A stretch of 64,000 nucleotides of DNA from Halorubrum lacusprofundi ATCC 49239 (GCF_000022205.1 NC_012029.1:2294001-2358000), one strand, 5' to 3'; positions 53,935 through 63,056 are shown, counted from the first letter of the stretch. Translations and numbers: made by a program. Notes: generated from the sequence alone by a model not told the origin.

Positions 53935-54058
53935 TTTTGTCGATACCGCAACGACGAGCGCAGCGAGGAGTCCGTGTCGACAAAATGGTGCTGCGGATTC
54001 GAACCAGGGAACGAAGCGAGCGCCAGCGAGCGGAGTGACTGGGGTTCGAATCCGCCCC
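53935..54058 (+). repeat. T-arm duplications and inverted repeats downstream of tRNA-Val
   Basis: The tRNA-Val T-arm end GGTTCGAATCCGCCCC (53912-53927) recurs exactly at 54043-54058. An inverted 13-bp copy lies at 53993-54005, forming a stem with 54043-54055. A second inverted repeat is TTTTGTCGA (53935-53943) with TCGACAAAA (53977-53985). No second tRNA body is present. It looks like the debris of an attachment site or repeated recombination at the tRNA. Confidence 0.7.
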
Positions 54059-54147
54059 CACGTTCGTTTTCTCGACGCCGTTGAATTCCTCGACTAGCGA
54101 CAGATTCCGCGTGCGTTACTACCACGATCGCGACGCTCACAACACGG

Positions 54148-54999
54148 TCACACCTCCCGTTCGAACTCCGGATCGAACAGCCGCGCCGACATCGGCGCCG
54201 GGTCGCTGTCGGTGAGGTTGTACGGCGAGAAGTCGGTGACGCCCGCCTCACGGAGCAGGTCCTCGTCGTAGAAGCTGTTGCCCGTACACGCTGACGGATC
54301 GCGCGAGAGGATTTCGAGCACCGCGTCGGAGACGATCTTCGGGGTGCGCCAGTCGTCCTCGGTCCCGAGCCCGAAGTAGCGGGTCGCACGGGTGTCGATG
54401 GTCGTCACCGGCCAGAACGTGTTACAGCCGACGTCGTCGCTAGCCAACTCCTCGGCGAGCGAGAGCGTAATGAACGACATTCCGAGCTTCGACCACGCGT
54501 ACGGCGCCTTCCCCGGAGAGCGGTCAGTCACGACCGGCGGCGAGTTCGACAGCAGCCACGCCTCGTCGAGCCCCGCGAGGTGGTCGGCGAACGCGTGTGC
54601 GACGAGGTGGGTCCCGCGGACGTTCACCTCGGTCAGGAGGTCGAACCGATTGGCCGGCAGGTCCGCGATGTTCGCCAACTGGATGGCGCTCGCGTTGTTG
54701 ATGACGATGTCCACCTCGCCGAAGTGGTCGATCGCCTCCTCGACGACCGCCTCGACGCGGGCTTCATCGCGGAGGTCGAGTTCGAGCGCGAGCGCCTCGG
54801 ACCCGCGGTCGCGCACCTCGCGGGCCGTCTGCTCGATCGATCCTTCAAGATCGGAGTCGTCGTCGTCGGTTGTCTTGCCCGTCGAGACGATGTTACAGCC
54901 GTGGTCGGCGAGCGCGAGCGCGAGCCGTTTGCCGATGCCGCGGGTCGTTCCGGTGATGAACGCCGTTGAGCCTGAGAGGTCAGGATCCGCAAGTGCCAT
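54148..54999 (-). CDS. Short-chain dehydrogenase/reductase
   Basis: 283 residues. Rossmann NAD(P)-binding start AFITGTTRGIGKRLALAL, NNASAIQLAN after strand 4, and the catalytic Tyr-x3-Lys in APYAWSKLGMSF. The TG-x3-GIG pattern and length fit classical SDRs; the C-terminal half with CNTFWPVTTIDTRATRY recalls the HSDL2-like subgroup. Substrate unknown. No operon partners. Confidence 0.9.
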   Translation of the reverse strand: MALADPDLSGSTAFITGTTRGIGKRLALALADHGCNIVSTGKTTDDDDSDLEGSIEQTAREVRDRGSEALALELDLRDEARVEAVVEEAIDHFGEVDIVINNASAIQLANIADLPANRFDLLTEVNVRGTHLVAHAFADHLAGLDEAWLLSNSPPVVTDRSPGKAPYAWSKLGMSFITLSLAEELASDDVGCNTFWPVTTIDTRATRYFGLGTEDDWRTPKIVSDAVLEILSRDPSACTGNSFYDEDLLREAGVTDFSPYNLTDSDPAPMSARLFDPEFEREV

Positions 55000-55158
55000 G
55001 CCCCCAGTTCGGCCGACCGAGGGATAATTCTCGGTGTCCGAGCCGCGAGGTCGGCGCTATCTGTATGGACTGTGAAGGAGAGAGCGGTTCGTCGGTGGAC
55101 GCTGCCCATGTCCGTGCGTTTTGTCGGGTCGCTGTTCGAGACCGTTCTGTTGTGAGAT

Positions 55159-55437
55159 CTACACCGTCGAGACGCGCCACGTCGTCGCGCCGGTGTACGA
55201 CCACTTCTCGATCTCGAGGTCCTGTACCGAATCCTGTAGCTGCACGATCAGCGCACCGATCTCTTTCGGCGAGAGCCCCACGTCGTCGGCGATGAACTTC
55301 GCTTTGAAGTACGTCTCGCCGTCGGCCGCTTCCTCGCGCAGGAACGCGGCGAGGCGATCGGCCTTCGAGGCGGGCGATTCGGCGGATTGCTCAGTGGACT
55401 GCTCGGTCGTCTGCGCGAGAGATTGGGTGGTGCTCAT
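55159..55437 (-). CDS. DUF7123 family protein
   Basis: 92 residues from ATG 55437. A Thr/Ser/Gln/Glu-rich N-terminus (about 25 residues), then a conserved helix-turn-helix-like core: KADRLAAFLREEAADGETYFK, FIADDVGLSPKEIGALIVQL and IEKWSYTGATTWRV. This is the DUF7123 pattern, likely a small DNA- or protein-binding wing-helix. Its ATG overlaps the stop of the membrane protein gene (ATGA), so the pair is coupled. Confidence 0.8.
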   Translation of the reverse strand: MSTTQSLAQTTEQSTEQSAESPASKADRLAAFLREEAADGETYFKAKFIADDVGLSPKEIGALIVQLQDSVQDLEIEKWSYTGATTWRVSTV

Positions 55438-55709
55438 GCGTTGGTGGAGGGGTTGTTGGAGGGGGTGTTGTGTTCGTGGCCGATCACGACGCACGCCATG
55501 TGGACGGCGATGAGCGCGATCGCGCTCCACGCGCCCTCGAAGCCCATCACGCCGTACGCCGCGGGGACGTACGCAAGCGGGAGGACGACCGCCGCCCAGA
55601 ACGCCGCGGCGCGAACGCCCGCGATCGCTTTGTTCCAACAGGCGGTCGACACGCTGGACCCGATCTGAATCGGCGCCCGGATAGATGAGGGGGACGTTTG
55701 GCTTGACAT
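55434..55709 (-). CDS. Small membrane protein coupled to DUF7123
   Basis: 91 residues from ATG 55709. A polar start, then two long hydrophobic helices (about 32-52 and 56-76) and a short Asn/Ser/Pro tail. TATA-like cttatatg on the minus strand (55749-55756) fits a promoter just upstream. No family recognised. Overlap of its stop with the DUF7123 start suggests that they function together. Confidence 0.65.
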   Translation of the reverse strand: MSSQTSPSSIRAPIQIGSSVSTACWNKAIAGVRAAAFWAAVVLPLAYVPAAYGVMGFEGAWSAIALIAVHMACVVIGHEHNTPSNNPSTNA

Positions 55710-56143
55710 GGGGAACACCGTCGTCGCTCGATGCATGGAGCGCCGATTGCATATAAGGGCCAGAGCGTTGGCGCGTCTTCAGCCGGATTAACGATTTTCC
55801 GCGGTGAGTTCCGAACCGTTCATCGCGTTTTTCGACCGTTTAAAACGCTTCCAGAGACCGTAATACACTTTACAAATTCTTTTCAGGCGCTTGTTTTCCA
55901 ACCGAAGTCGATTCGGCAGAACGTGGAATATCTGTCGTCGCGTCGCTGTGGCAGGTCCGCGTACCGATCTGTGGTGGGTCCGGGCGTGGTCGGGAGGCGA
56001 TCCGTCCTGAGCGATCCACCGTGGGTAAGCCATATTACCGTCTAGCGGGTGTGTTCTCGTATGGAATGTATGGGACGGCGCGCTCGCACGGCCCCCTGTG
56101 CGCGCGACGGCCGTCCGCCGATCGGACGGAGACGTGATCGGCC
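55710..56143. other. Intergenic region between divergent membrane-protein and Lrp genes
   Basis: 434 nt. It holds the minus-strand promoter near 55749-55756, an AT-rich central part (about 55840-55930) without visible gene, and on the plus strand a TATA-like atatta at 56032-56037 followed by a 28-codon open frame. Confidence 0.6.
56032..56037 (+). promoter_or_regulatory. TATA-like box upstream of the Lrp/TrkA-C operon
   Basis: ATATTA, 24-29 nt before the ATG at 56061, so the transcript would begin at or beside that codon. Confidence 0.45.
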
Positions 56144-56147
56144 ATGA
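56061..56147 (+). CDS. Possible 28-residue leader peptide overlapping the Lrp gene
   Basis: Open frame of 28 codons plus stop, Arg/Pro-rich (starts MECMGRRART, ends GRRRDRP). Its TGA overlaps the ATG of the regulator gene (ATGA), and it starts 24-29 nt after a TATA-like box. This spacing suits leaderless translation that hands ribosomes to the downstream gene. It may be chance in GC-rich sequence. Confidence 0.35.
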   Translation: MECMGRRARTAPCARDGRPPIGRRRDRP

Positions 56148-56911
56148 GCCATCACCTTGACGAGATCGACCGTCGGATACTGCACGCGCTGATGTCCGAC
56201 GCGCGGAATACGTCCGCGCCGATGATCGCGGAGGGCCTAAACGTGTCCGCGGCGACGGTCCGGAACCGCATCGAGCGGTTGGAGGAGGAGGGCGTGATCC
56301 GCGGGTACACTGCCATCGTCGACTTCGAGCAGGCCGACGGCCGCCTTACGTCGGTTTTCATGTGCACCGTTCCGGCGGACGAGCGGGAGCGGCTGGCGTT
56401 GGCGGCGCGGTCGATCCCCGGCGTGATCAACGTCCGCGTGTTGATGGCTGGGCGCCGCGATCTGCAGGTCGTCGCGGTCGGCGAGGAGACCAGCGATCTC
56501 CGGGAGATCGCCCGGGAGCTCTCGGGCCTCGACATCCGCATCGAGGACGAGGAGCTGCTCCAGACCGAACTGCACACACCGTATTCGCGATTTCTGTCAG
56601 ACGACGCCGCGCACCCCGTGGTCACCGATACTGTCACCCTCGCCGACGGGACCGCCGTGATCGAGGTCTGCGTGACCGACGAGGCACCGATCGTCGGACT
56701 CACACCGACAGCGGCCCGCGAAGAAGGAATCCTCTCTGCAAACACGGTCGTGACGTCGATCGAGCGCGAGGGGTCGATCATCCATCCCGCCGACGAGACA
56801 ACGATCCGTCCGAACGACGTGGTGACGGTGCTCCCGAAGGACGCGTCGGCGGAGGAGCACCTGACGGCGTTCGTCGCACCGGAGGAGGCCGCCGAGTCGT
56901 CGGCCTCCTAA
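56144..56911 (+). CDS. Lrp/AsnC-type regulator with C-terminal TrkA-C (RCK_C) domain
   Basis: 255 residues. HTH at about 5-50 (DEIDRRILHALMSDARN; SAATVRNRIERLEEEGVI), an Lrp-type middle domain (residues 60-150), and a TrkA-C/RCK_C module (about 165-245: VTDEAPIVGLTPTAAREEGILSANTVVTSIE; IRPNDVVTVLP). RCK_C domains bind ligands such as nucleotides at channels and transporters. This fusion is a haloarchaeal regulator type often beside transporter or stress genes; here a universal stress protein follows 38 nt downstream. Confidence 0.87.
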   Translation: MSHHLDEIDRRILHALMSDARNTSAPMIAEGLNVSAATVRNRIERLEEEGVIRGYTAIVDFEQADGRLTSVFMCTVPADERERLALAARSIPGVINVRVLMAGRRDLQVVAVGEETSDLREIARELSGLDIRIEDEELLQTELHTPYSRFLSDDAAHPVVTDTVTLADGTAVIEVCVTDEAPIVGLTPTAAREEGILSANTVVTSIEREGSIIHPADETTIRPNDVVTVLPKDASAEEHLTAFVAPEEAAESSAS

Positions 56912-56949
56912 GCCCTCCGTTTTTCAGCCTCGACGACCGAGTTCTCACC

Positions 56950-57657
56950 ATGGGAGACACAATTCTCGTTCCGATCGAACTGCCGGATCCGGATCCGCTG
57001 TCGCCGGTGTTGATCGACGACCTGTCGTCGCTCGACGTCGTGGTGCTCGGTCACTACGGCCTTCCTGAACAGACGCCGGTCCGATCCGCTCGCGAGCAGT
57101 TCGGCGACGAAGCGCAGGCGACGCTCGACGAGGTTGCAAATGCGTTCGCCGAGGCGGGAGCCACCGTCAGAACGCGGTTAGTGTTCGGGAAGGACCGAAC
57201 GACCGCGATTCAGCAGGTCGCCGCCGACGAGGAGTGCGCCGCGGAACTCGATCCCGCTCCGACCGACGGCATCGACCGAATTCTCGTTCCGCTTCCGGAC
57301 GTGGCGGAGTTCACCCGGCTTCCGACGTTCATTCGCCTCCTCGCCGAAGACACAACACAGCGGATCACGCTGTTCCACGTCGTCGAAGGAGAGGAGTCTC
57401 GCGAACGGGGCCAGCGGATCGTTGAGGAGACCCGCGAGAAACTGATCGAGTCGGGGTTCGACCCCGAATCGGTGGACACCCGCATCACGGAGGGCGACGA
57501 GCACGACGACGAGATCCTGCGCGTGGCCGACGAGTACGACGCGGTCGTGATGTACGAGGCGGAGTCGCGGCTCGGCGATCGGGTGTTCGGTACCCTCCCT
57601 GACCGAATCGCGAACGAGACCGGAGATCCGGTGATAGTCGTCAATCGTGATTACTGA
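56950..57657 (+). CDS. Universal stress protein, two-lobed
   Basis: 235 residues from ATG 56950. The first 95 residues are a degenerate UspA-like half (GDTILVPIELPDPDPLSPVL), and the second half is a fuller domain (DRILVPLPDV to DRIANETGDPVIVVNRDY, with the C-terminal beta strand). The usual G-x2-G-x9-GS/T nucleotide motif is weak, so ATP binding is uncertain. It follows the Lrp/TrkA-C gene on the same strand and is likely under its control. Confidence 0.83.
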   Translation: MGDTILVPIELPDPDPLSPVLIDDLSSLDVVVLGHYGLPEQTPVRSAREQFGDEAQATLDEVANAFAEAGATVRTRLVFGKDRTTAIQQVAADEECAAELDPAPTDGIDRILVPLPDVAEFTRLPTFIRLLAEDTTQRITLFHVVEGEESRERGQRIVEETREKLIESGFDPESVDTRITEGDEHDDEILRVADEYDAVVMYEAESRLGDRVFGTLPDRIANETGDPVIVVNRDY

Positions 57658-57800
57658 CCATCCCCGGTCTTCGCTTCTCCGGGAACCGTTTCTAGATCGC
57701 CACCGAGGCCGCAATCAGGTCTCTCTCGAAAATGTGAACAGCCTCGGAAACGAACCCCGCTAAAATCGGTCTGTTCCGCCTGCCGATCGTCCGTCCGTGA

Positions 57801-58541
57801 TTACGAGTCGTCGTCGGACTTCTTCTCGTCGACGGTCTTCTCGACCGTCTCTTCGACCTTTTTACCGACGGTTTCTTCGACCTTCTCGTCTACTGTCTCT
57901 TCGACGGTTTCCTCGACCTTCTCGCCCACCGTCTCTTCAACCGTCTTCTCAACCTTCTCGCCTACCGTCTCTTCGACCGTCTCCTCAACCTTCTCGCCTA
58001 CTGTCTCTTCGACCGTCTTCTCAACCGTCTCGCCCACCGTCTCTTCAACCGTCTTCTCAACCGTTTCCTCGACCTTCTCGCCCACCGTCTCTTCAACCGT
58101 CTTCCCAACTGTCTCCTCGACTTTCCCGGTGACCTCATCGCTGACAGTGTCGCTGACCTCGTCAGCAACCTCGCTGACCTCCTTGCTGACGGTCTCGCCC
58201 ACGCTCTTTTCAACCTCCTTGCTAACCGTGTCGCCAACCGTCTTTTCGACTTCCTTGTTGACGGTTTCACCCACGCTCTTCTCAACTTCCTTGTTGACGG
58301 TCTCACCCACGCTCTTCTCGACCTCCTTGCCAACCTGATCGGCGACCTCGCGGGTCATCCAGTCAGGGTCGAACCGGGCCATCTTCCAGACGACGTGGAT
58401 GACGTAAGAGGCGAACACCCCGATCCCGAACGCCACCCCGATGTCGTTCACGTTGAGCGTCGCAATGAGCACGATCGATAAGGCGATCAGCGCACCGTAG
58501 GCGATGTCGGTGAGCGCGTCCACGCGGGCGGGGCTTACCAT
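57801..58541 (-). CDS. Membrane-anchored protein with a four-residue valine repeat
   Basis: 246 residues from ATG 58541. Two membrane helices (about 12-30 and 32-52), then about 180 residues of an extraordinarily regular repeat: Val every fourth position (EEVxxxV style, units such as [12 protein letters not shown]), ending DEKKSDDDS. There is only one three-residue slip, near [12 protein letters not shown]. The repeat is highly charged, helical and predicted to be a non-heptad coiled rod. A GGAGG lies 7 nt before ATG 58541, which decides this start over the ATG at 58613. I know no family for it. Confidence 0.75.
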
Positions 58542-58748
58542 CGTCGGCCCTCCGCTGGGAATTCGACGCGTCCGTGTGTCGCTCCGCCGCCGATGCTCGC
58601 TCGTCGGCTCCATGTCGTAGTCATAAGTATACTCCTCTTTCCGCTCAGACGGGCTAAAGTTCCCGCTTCGCGGCCGCACCGGTCGCGTGATCGATCCGCA
58701 CGACACGCGGAGCGGGGTCCTTTTGTGGTGGATAGCCGAACGCGGGGT

Positions 58749-59894
58749 ATGGACATCGAGGAGGGCGGTCTCACCGTCTCCGTTCCGGAGGCCCGCGACG
58801 GGGCCAGCGAGGGCACCGGCGGCGGGGTCTTCTTCAACCCCACGCAGGAGCTGAACCGCGACGTGACTGTCGCGGTGCTTCGCGCGTACCGCGACCGCGA
58901 GCCGCGCGCGTCGTCGTACCTCGACGCGATGGCGGCCTCGGGGATTCGGGGCGTCCGCGCCGCCGCCGAGGGGTACGACACCACCTGCGCCGACGTGGAC
59001 CCGGACGCCGTCGAGCTGGCCGCCGAAAACCTCGCCGCCAACGACCTCGACGGGGAGACCGTCCACCGCGACGTCAACGCCCTGCTGTACGAGAACGTCT
59101 TCGACGTCGTCGATCTGGACCCGTACGGGACGCCGATCCCCTTCGCTGACGCCGCGCTCGCGAACGCGCGCAACCTCGTCTGCGTCACCGCGACCGACAC
59201 CGCGCCGCTGTGTGGCGCGCACCTGAACAGCGGGATCCGCAAGTACGGGGCGGTTCCGCGCAACACCGACTATCACCCCGAGATGGGGCTCCGGACGCTG
59301 ATATCCGCGCTGGTCCGGACCGCCGCGCGCTACGACAAGGCGGCCCGCCCGATCGTCTCGCATGTCTCGCGCCATTACGCGCGAACCTACCTCGAACTGG
59401 AGTCGGGCGCCCAAGTGGCCGACGACTGCATCGACGAGCTCGGGTACATCGACAACTGTGAGGACTGCCTCTGGCGCGATCCGACCCACGGGCTGATCGC
59501 GGACCCCGTCGACACCTGCCCCGTCTGCGGGAGCGACCGCGTGCTCACCGCCGGGCCACTCTGGCTCGGCCCCGTCGCGGACCCCGATTTCGCCCGCGCG
59601 GTCCGCGAGCGCGTCACCGACGACATGGGCGAGGCGAAGCGCGCGCGGAAACTGCTTGGAACCGTCGCGCGCGAACTCGACACCCCCACGCACTACGACC
59701 AGCACCGACTGTACAAAGCGTGGGGCGAGCCCGCCATCGGGATGGACGAGTTCGTCGACCGCCTGCGGGGGGCCGGCTACGAGGCCAGTCGCGCGCACTA
59801 CCGCGGCACGGCGGTCAAGAGCACGGCCTCGATCCCCGAGATGCGAGACGCGATCCTCGGTAACGAGGGCGACGCCGACGGCGACGCAGACTAA
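58749..59894 (+). CDS. trm1: tRNA (guanine26-N2)-dimethyltransferase
   Basis: 381 residues. Trm1 dimethylates G26 of many tRNAs with SAM. N-terminal [20 protein letters not shown] and [14 protein letters not shown] (SAM loop), then [14 protein letters not shown] as the DPPY-type motif, and a zinc-binding CEDCLW/CPVCGSD pair in the second half with [13 protein letters not shown]. All conserved blocks are intact. The start ATG 58749 matches [16 protein letters not shown]; an earlier open frame is not conserved. Confidence 0.95.
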
Positions 59895-60019
59895 TCCGCG
59901 GCGTTCGGTCGGGTGCCGACCCGGTCCCGTCGCCGTCGCGATCGGTTCGCGGCCGCGACTGGCCCGTACCTCCCCGCTCCACCCACCCGTTTTTGTTACT
60001 ATCGTCCGAATCGGGATGC

Positions 60020-61333
60020 GTGCCCACACACTCTCTCGCCTCGATCGACACGGTTCGGCGCGTCGTTGACGTCGCGATCGACCGACAGGTGACGTTCCTT
60101 GCCGCCGCAATCGCCTATTACGCGTTCGTCTCGCTGATCCCGGCGCTCCTGCTGCTCGTCGTCGTCGCGACCGCCGTCTTCGGGGAGGCGATCGCCGTCG
60201 AGCTCCTGGCGGCGGCCGGCGACTTCCTCACGCCCGCCGGCCAGGAGGCCGTCGCCGGCGCGATCTCCTCCGCGGGTGGCCGAACCGGCGCGAGCGTGAT
60301 CGGCGTCGCAGTGCTGCTCTGGTCGACGCTGAAGGTGTTCCGTGGGCTCGACACCGCGTTCGCCGAGCTGTACGGCGTCAAGGAGCCGCCAGACTTCGTG
60401 AAACAGCTCGCCGATGCCGCCTCGGTCGTCCTCGCCGTCAGCGTCGGTATCGGCGTGATGGTCGCCATCGGCGCGTTCGTCGCGGCCGCCGACGTAGTCC
60501 CGGCCGTGGAGGCGGCGAGTATCCTCGTGTTACCGGCGTTCCTCGCGGTCGTCTTCCTCCCGATGTACTACCTGCTCCCCGAGCCGGACATCGGTCTGCG
60601 AGAGGCCCTCCCCGGCGCGGCCATCGCCGCCGTCGGCTGGACGCTGCTGCAGGCCGGCTTTCAGGTGTACGCCGCGAGCGCCGGCCAGTTTCAGGTGTAC
60701 GGCGTTATCGGCGGTATCTTACTGCTCGTCACGTGGCTGTACCTCGCCGCCGTCGTCGTCGTGGTCGGCGGGGTCGTCAACGTCGTCTTGGCCGGCCGCG
60801 ACGAGACGGCCCCTGCAAGCGGCGCCGGCTTGGGTGGTGGGCCGGCGATCGCCGACGCCATGGACCGGCAGTTACAACACGACCGCGACCGATCCACGGG
60901 TATGAACGGTGAGTCGGACGGCGCGGGCGACGCCGGCGACGAGGAACGCCCAGCGGGGGCGCCTGACGTGGCGGCGCTACAGGAGGAGGTGAGCCGGCTA
61001 CGGACGGAGTTCGACGCGTTCGAGGACGACGTCGAACGGCGTACCGTCGACAAGCCGGCCGTCGAATCGGAGCTGAAGCGGTACGTCCGCTCGCGGATGC
61101 GGCGCGGCCACGCCCGCGGCTGGGGACCGTACCTCGTGCTCCTGTACGGCACGGTGCTGATACTCGGCGCATTCTCCTTCCTCGACGGGCTCTACGCCAT
61201 CGCCGCGATGCTCATCTTGGGGCTGTCGACGCTAGGACTGTACACCCTCTTTATCATCGTCGGCATCGGGCTCAACCTGCTCGAAACCCCCGGCAAAGCG
61301 CTCGATTACGCCCGCCATCGGAGCGATGACTGA
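60020..61333 (+). CDS. YihY/BrkB family membrane protein with coiled-coil tail
   Basis: 437 residues from GTG 60020. The YihY/virulence-factor-BrkB domain covers about residues 15-255 with six membrane helices: FLAAAIAYYAFVSLIPALLL, WSTLKVFRGLDTAFAELYGV, and YGVIGGILLLVTWLYLAAVV. Following are a Gly/Asp linker, a coiled-coil (VAALQEEVSRLRTEFDAF) and two more helices near the end. The family was once called ribonuclease BN, which is now considered wrong; function remains uncertain. TATA-like gttacta about 25 nt upstream supports the GTG start. The PAP2 gene follows after 15 nt. Confidence 0.87.
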   Translation: MPTHSLASIDTVRRVVDVAIDRQVTFLAAAIAYYAFVSLIPALLLLVVVATAVFGEAIAVELLAAAGDFLTPAGQEAVAGAISSAGGRTGASVIGVAVLLWSTLKVFRGLDTAFAELYGVKEPPDFVKQLADAASVVLAVSVGIGVMVAIGAFVAAADVVPAVEAASILVLPAFLAVVFLPMYYLLPEPDIGLREALPGAAIAAVGWTLLQAGFQVYAASAGQFQVYGVIGGILLLVTWLYLAAVVVVVGGVVNVVLAGRDETAPASGAGLGGGPAIADAMDRQLQHDRDRSTGMNGESDGAGDAGDEERPAGAPDVAALQEEVSRLRTEFDAFEDDVERRTVDKPAVESELKRYVRSRMRRGHARGWGPYLVLLYGTVLILGAFSFLDGLYAIAAMLILGLSTLGLYTLFIIVGIGLNLLETPGKALDYARHRSDD

Positions 61334-61348
61334 CTGGACGATCAGTTC

Positions 61349-62350
61349 GTGACCGGACTCGTCACTGCCGAGCGCGGGATCGGCGAAGTCACCCTCGTTG
61401 ACGCGCTCCCGGAGCTCGTCGTCGTCGCCTTCGCTGCCGTCACCCACCTCGCGGACCCGTGGTTCCTGTTCGGGCTGCTGGCGGTCGGCTACTGGTTCGC
61501 GAGCGATCGGCTTGCGGCGTCGCCGCGCCGCGCCGGGGCGACCGCGATCGCGGCCGTCACCTGCGCGTACGCCGCCACGGCGCTCGGAAAGGCGTGGTTC
61601 GCGCTCCCTCGTCCGCCCGGCGCGATCGGCCCCGCGGACGTGCCGGCGTGGCTCCCCAGCCTGTTGTCGGCGTGGTACGAGGCGCAGGTGCTCTCCGACG
61701 GCTTCGGCTTCCCCAGCGGCCACGCCACCGGCGGCGCGGCGGCATACCTCGCGCTAGCGCTCGTGTACGATCGGGCGTGGACCGGTCAGAGACGGCTCCT
61801 CGCCGCCGTCCTTGTCGCCGTCGCCGTCGCGGCCTCGCGGGTCGTCATCGAGGTTCACTACCTCGTCGACGTGTTGGCGGGGCTGGCCGTCGGTGGCGGC
61901 GTCGTGCTCGGTGCGCTGTGGCTCGCGGGCGACCCGCGGGTTCGGCGAGGCGGTTCTGCGGAGAGCGAAGGCGGTTTCGACTCTCGCGGCGCCACCGCCG
62001 CGCTCGATCCCACGCTACCGTTCCTGCTGGCGGCGGTCGTCTCGACCGGCGCGCTGGCCGTCACCGTCGCGGGCGGGCACACCGGCGAGGTGGTCGAGGC
62101 GGGAATCGGGATCGCCACCGGCGCCGGCGGCGCGGTCGGCTGGCGACTTGTCGACGGCGACGAACCCGCGGTCCCGGTCCGGATCGCGGTCCCCGCGCTG
62201 GCCGTCACCGGCGGGCTCTGGGTGGGCGCGTACGTGTTCGCGGGATCAGTTGCGGTCACGCTGGCCGCGACGACTGCCGCCGTGGTCGCCGTCGTCGCGC
62301 TGCCCGCGCTGCCGGAGCGGATCGAGAGAATGTCGGGCGCGTGGAACTGA
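61349..62350 (+). CDS. PAP2-type membrane phosphatase
   Basis: 333 residues from GTG 61349. The acid-phosphatase triad is visible: KAWFALPRPP (motif 1, K-x6-RP), GFPSGHATGG (PSGH, near 122-125) and SRVVIEVHYLVDVLAG (SR-x5-H-x3-D). These give a membrane lipid phosphatase whose active site faces outside; archaeal members may act on polyprenyl phosphates. About eight further helices follow the PAP2 core. It lies 15 nt after the YihY gene and probably shares its transcript. Confidence 0.9.
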   Translation: MTGLVTAERGIGEVTLVDALPELVVVAFAAVTHLADPWFLFGLLAVGYWFASDRLAASPRRAGATAIAAVTCAYAATALGKAWFALPRPPGAIGPADVPAWLPSLLSAWYEAQVLSDGFGFPSGHATGGAAAYLALALVYDRAWTGQRRLLAAVLVAVAVAASRVVIEVHYLVDVLAGLAVGGGVVLGALWLAGDPRVRRGGSAESEGGFDSRGATAALDPTLPFLLAAVVSTGALAVTVAGGHTGEVVEAGIGIATGAGGAVGWRLVDGDEPAVPVRIAVPALAVTGGLWVGAYVFAGSVAVTLAATTAAVVAVVALPALPERIERMSGAWN

Positions 62351-62585
62351 GCGGTTCTGCTGGGCGAGCGTCGTGGTCCCGTCTCGATCGACGGCGGGAG
62401 TGAATAGTGCAGTTCGTCGGCAGCGATACGAGATATAAATAGACGTGAGCGACAGCGACACCACTCGCTCAGTTATAAACAACCGATCTGCGTCACGCAC
62501 TCGCGCTCTCGATCGACGAACGAACGCAGCGCTCCCGGGCGTCAAAAAACGAGAAAAATCGCTGCCGCAGAGAACTGTCGCCGAA

Positions 62586-63056
62586 TCAGTCGTCTTCGAG
62601 CGCCTGCGCGATGCGCTGGAGCTGACGGGTGGCGTCGCGGACCTCATCGCGGAGCTGGCGCACCTCGCGGACGAGTTCCTCGTTGCCGGCCTGATCGCCG
62701 CGCTCCTCGCCGCGACCGCCCGCGCCGCCGGGACCGCCGCCGCCCATCCCGGGCGGGCCGCCCGCGCCGCCGGGACCGCCGCCGCCCATCATGCCGGACA
62801 TCATCTGCGCGAAGGGGTTGCCGCCGCCACCGCCACCCATCCCGGGCGGGCCGCCGCCGCCACCCATCATCTCTTCGGGGTCGGGCCGGTCGCCTTCCTC
62901 GCGCTCCTGCTCGCGTCGCTCGCGGATCTCCTCGACGCGCTCGCGGAAGGATTTCTCCTCGCCGTCGTCGCCTTCGGCGTCGCCGCCCTCGGCTCCGGCG
63001 GCGCTGTCGCCCTGTTCCTCGCCGTCGTCGGCGTTAGTGGGGTCGTCGTCTGCCAT
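62586..63056 (-). CDS. Gly/Met-rich low-complexity protein with charged helices
   Basis: 156 residues. An acidic start, a charged helix (SFRERVEEIRERREQEREEG, about 35-54), then about 60 residues of Gly/Pro/Met (MMGGGGGPPGMGGGG and NPFAQMMSGMMGG), and a final amphipathic helix (VRQLRDEVRDATRQLQRIAQAL). Resembles a flexible spacer between two coiled segments. No family is recognised. ATG 63056 follows naturally; the open frame upstream is not conserved. Confidence 0.7.
   Translation of the reverse strand: MADDDPTNADDGEEQGDSAAGAEGGDAEGDDGEEKSFRERVEEIRERREQEREEGDRPDPEEMMGGGGGPPGMGGGGGGNPFAQMMSGMMGGGGPGGAGGPPGMGGGGPGGAGGRGEERGDQAGNEELVREVRQLRDEVRDATRQLQRIAQALEDD

Noticed and set aside
54030-54066. 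A second tRNA downstream of tRNA-Val
   Set aside because: Only the T-arm end is present; D-arm, anticodon arm and 5' acceptor strand are missing.
58542-60110. Upstream continuation of the tetrad-repeat protein frame through the trm1 region
   Set aside because: It is antisense to trm1, whose motifs are intact; GGAGG before ATG 58541 marks the real start.
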